This document shows, one piece after another, positions 14,857-16,406 of a stretch of 16,406 nt of DNA. The translations under genes were made by a program, and so were the position numbers. Every line of letters begins with the position of its first letter. Within the stretch, counting starts at the first letter, position 1. Source of the DNA: DATAYF01 sp036272735 (GTDB taxonomy: Bacteria; Chloroflexota; Ktedonobacteria; Ktedonobacterales; Ktedonobacteraceae). The notes under the pieces were generated by a model. The model ran no database searches, was not told where the DNA came from, and saw only the letters and a program-made list of their open reading frames with translations. The stretch is taken from assembly GCA_036272735.1 (NCBI GenBank), contig DATAYF010000195.1, forward strand, positions 1-16,406. Direction: 5' to 3'.

Positions 14857-14980
14857 TGTAGGGACCGATTTAGCGTGTCCGCCATGCCCTAGCGACCAAC
14901 CGCCCCAACGCTTGCAACAGTGCGGCTGCAGTGCACGTTGGCCGGCAGGGCGAGACGGACACGCTAAATCGGTCCCTTCA
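14857..14980. mobile_element. Short palindromic element with 22-bp perfect terminal inverted repeats (MITE-like)
   Basis: Arms at 14860-14881 and 14956-14977 are perfect reverse complements (AGGGACCGATTTAGCG... inward), extended by CTG with one mismatch. Inside are further pairs: GCCCT/AGGGC and CCAACG/CGTTGG. The 118-bp core has no coding capacity, and no target duplication is evident. Eleven bases of the arm also occur at 16128-16138 beside the insertion sequence. It could be a non-autonomous element or a large RNA hairpin ending the GH57 transcript; it lacks a T-tract. Confidence 0.6.
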
Positions 14981-15046
14981 GCACATACCGTTTTTGCTTC
15001 TATGAAATTCGGGATGGCTCATGTTAGAAAGAATACAGGTGTATAG

Positions 15047-16006
15047 ATGGGTATTGTTGTTGTTCTCGGTAGTCTGATTACCGACCTTGTTGCTCGTGCA
15101 CCACGCATGCCGCATGCTGGCGAATCGCTCATTGGTGACGATTTCAACATCTTCCTTGGAGGGAAGGGTATTAATCAGGCCATCGCCGCTTCGCGTTTAG
15201 GGGCCGAGGTCACGCTGATTGGTCGCGTGGGCAGCGATGCCTTTGGTGATGGCTTTTTCACAGCGCTCACGCAAGAGGGCATCGATAGTAGCTATGTGGA
15301 GCGCGATGCCAACACCGGCACCGGGGCCTCGGTAATCGTCATTGCCAGTGATAGTGGGCAGAATGCTATTGTGGCGAATCCTCGGGCCAATATGGCGGTT
15401 CCTGCTGAAACGGTGGTGGACGCGCTGCACGCGACGCGGCAGAAACAGCAGTCGTCGCAGACACCCTCGGTCTTCCTGACGCAATGCGAGACCAGCCGTA
15501 TATCTTTTATGACAGGGCTTGAGCAGGCGCGATCAATGGGCATGATGACCATTCTCAATGCTGCTCCTATTCCCCGCGAACCGCTTGAAGACAAGATCTT
15601 TACGCTGACCGATATTTTGATTGTGAACGAGGTCGAGGCCGCCGCGCTCTCCAACATAGCGGTAACCTCTGTTGAGGCTGCACGGTCCGCTGCTGAGTCG
15701 CTGCTAGCCCGTGGCCCGCAGCACGTCATCGTTACGTTAGGTGCGCAAGGGAGTTTGTGGGCCGAGCGGGCTAATGGTGATGGCGGAGCGCATTACCAGA
15801 TGTCACCAGCATTCCCTGTACATGCTGTCGATGCCACGGCCGCCGGGGATTCGTTTTGTGGTGCGTTGGCGGCTTCGCTGGCCGCTGGCGTTACGCTGCC
15901 GAATGCTTTGCGTCGAGCGAGCGCTGCCGGTGCGATTGCGGCCTCGCGGCACGGTGCCATTGCTGCACTACCATTCGCGGCTGATATCGAAGCGTTGCTT
16001 TCGTGA
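15047..16006 (+). CDS. Ribokinase-type PfkB-family sugar kinase
   Basis: A 319-residue cytoplasmic carbohydrate kinase that would phosphorylate a sugar, typically D-ribose to ribose 5-phosphate, with ATP. The first PfkB signature reads GGKGINQAIAASRLGAEVTLIGRVGSDAFG (38-67), very near the ribokinase form GGKGANQA. The second is DATAAGDSFCGALAASLAAG from residue 262, with Asp268 as catalytic base in the AAGD anion hole. LIVNEVEAAAL is the conserved N-E-x-E block that helps bind magnesium. Length matches ribokinase. AGGTG lies 6 bases before the ATG. No ribose transporter or regulator is adjacent, so another pentose or nucleoside sugar is possible. Confidence 0.92.
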   Translation: MGIVVVLGSLITDLVARAPRMPHAGESLIGDDFNIFLGGKGINQAIAASRLGAEVTLIGRVGSDAFGDGFFTALTQEGIDSSYVERDANTGTGASVIVIASDSGQNAIVANPRANMAVPAETVVDALHATRQKQQSSQTPSVFLTQCETSRISFMTGLEQARSMGMMTILNAAPIPREPLEDKIFTLTDILIVNEVEAAALSNIAVTSVEAARSAAESLLARGPQHVIVTLGAQGSLWAERANGDGGAHYQMSPAFPVHAVDATAAGDSFCGALAASLAAGVTLPNALRRASAAGAIAASRHGAIAALPFAADIEALLS

Positions 16007-16018
16007 GCGCGGAGATGG

Positions 16019-16052
16019 CATATATTGGTGGTCATATATGTGCCGGCGGCAC
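16019..16052 (+). repeat. Two adjacent small inverted repeats after the ribokinase gene
   Basis: CATATAT (16019-16025) pairs with ATATATG (16034-16040), and GTGCC-GGC-GGCAC (16040-16052) forms a second hairpin. They lie 13 bases after the stop codon. No T-tract follows, so they are not called a terminator; they may belong to the border of the repeat region that follows. Confidence 0.45.
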
Positions 16053-16128
16053 GTTAGATGACCATCAATGTAGTTAATGACTAGTAATTCAGTAAATGAC
16101 CAACAATACAGTAAACGAAGGAATACCA
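16053..16128 (+). repeat. About four degenerate 19-bp direct repeats
   Basis: Copies begin at 16053, 16073, 16092 and 16111 and share GTwAATGACCA-like heads and AAT-CA tails; for example GTTAATGACTAGTAATTCA and GTAAATGACCAACAATACA. The first copy has one extra base, and the last reads GTAAACGAAGGAATACCA. The array ends exactly at the AGGGACCGATT sequence. Regular short iterons of this kind occur at ends of DDE transposons of the Tn7/Tn5053 type, where the transposase binds, but no such transposase is visible. Confidence 0.6.
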
Positions 16129-16150
16129 GGGACCGATTGCCGGTTTCATG

Positions 16151-16201
16151 ATCGGGCCGCTGGATACCCCTATCTTTCAAGGAGGGGGAAGGCGGCCCGA
16201 T
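16151..16201 (+). repeat. Hairpin upstream of tnpA, probable insertion-sequence end structure
   Basis: ATCGGGCCGC (16151-16160) pairs perfectly with GCGGCCCGAT (16192-16201), and CCCCT (16167-16171) with AGGGG (16183-16187) inside. Subterminal hairpins like this are recognised by the single-strand transposase of IS200/IS605 elements, and the location about 45 bases before tnpA fits a left end or a leader hairpin that limits expression. Confidence 0.55.
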
Positions 16202-16244
16202 GTGACCCTTCCAGAAACCTAGAACACATAGTATACTGTTGTGT

Positions 16245-16406
16245 ATGGATGTACAGCACACCAACCATGTCACCGACAAGCTTGCTTCCCATTTTGTCTG
16301 GTGCCCGCACTATCGGAAGAAGATTCTCGGGGGCTCGCTTGCTCCGTTTCTCGAACAAGAAATCCGTCGCATCTGTGAAGCCAACACCTGGACGAGAGGT
16401 GCGCTC
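16245..16406 (+). CDS. tnpA: IS200/IS605-type transposase TnpA, 5' part only
   Basis: The reading frame from ATG 16245 stays open to the window end (54 codons). The product starts MDVQHTNHVTDKLASHFVWC and continues PHYRKKILGG. HFVWCPHYRKKIL matches the conserved N-terminal strand of Y1 (HUH) transposases, which usually read H-x-V-W-C-x-K-Y-R-x-x-V-L. These enzymes cut and join single-stranded DNA with a Tyr and a His-x-His pair, both beyond the visible part. No ribosome site precedes the ATG and a TATACT lies at 16232-16237, so expression may be weak or leaderless. Whether a tnpB partner follows is outside the window. Confidence 0.85.
   Translation, partial: MDVQHTNHVTDKLASHFVWCPHYRKKILGGSLAPFLEQEIRRICEANTWTRGAL

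Noticed and set aside
16053..16128. CRISPR array
   Set aside because: The repeats are 19 bp, contiguous without spacers and degenerate.

Overview
The window looks like a chromosomal segment of a Chloroflexota bacterium, most likely class Ktedonobacteria. This is inferred from the gene mix: a PASTA serine/threonine kinase with a Pro/Thr-rich tail, an FmdB-like zinc ribbon with a long Ser/Gly tail, a paired sigma factor and membrane-anchored Rieske protein, a GT4/GH57 pair, SelB, and an insertion sequence at the edge. No rRNA, confident tRNA or CRISPR array is visible, and the taxonomic call rests on gene character only.

Left part (1-4950, all genes on the minus strand): a truncated NmrA-like NAD(P)-binding protein runs off the left edge, followed by a peroxiredoxin-like protein. 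A 37-bp dyad-containing element (284-320 and 1075-1111) is repeated upstream of both genes and suggests shared control. Next come a small multi-pass membrane protein and an fmdB-like gene with a 73-residue partner. The fmdB pair has a good promoter (TTGACA-17-TACTAT) and ends in a perfect 15-bp hairpin terminator. A 60-bp direct repeat separates fmdB from uvrC, which has its own strong promoter (TCGACA-17-TATAAT).

Middle part (5000-11575, plus strand): an ECF-type sigma factor is directly followed by a membrane-anchored Rieske protein with an unusual cytoplasmic N-terminal domain that looks like an anti-sigma domain. This is the most interesting candidate system here: a possible redox-sensing sigma/anti-sigma switch. 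A secreted lipoprotein of the Lipoprotein_15 type follows and ends in a 21-bp hairpin terminator. Then come selB, with a TATAAT promoter starting in the terminator tail, and a PASTA kinase ending in a 23-bp perfect hairpin terminator.

Right part (11576-16406, plus strand): a 460-bp leader contains a perfect 21-bp dyad with an embedded extended -10 element and a possible attenuator. It precedes a glycogen-synthase-like GT4 glycosyltransferase and a GH57 glycosidase (alpha-glucan metabolism). A roughly 120-bp palindromic element with 22-bp perfect terminal inverted repeats separates these from a ribokinase-family gene. The right edge holds about four degenerate 19-bp direct repeats, a 10-bp-arm hairpin, and the start of an IS200/IS605-type tnpA gene cut by the window end. 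Eleven bases are shared between the palindromic element and the flank of this insertion sequence.
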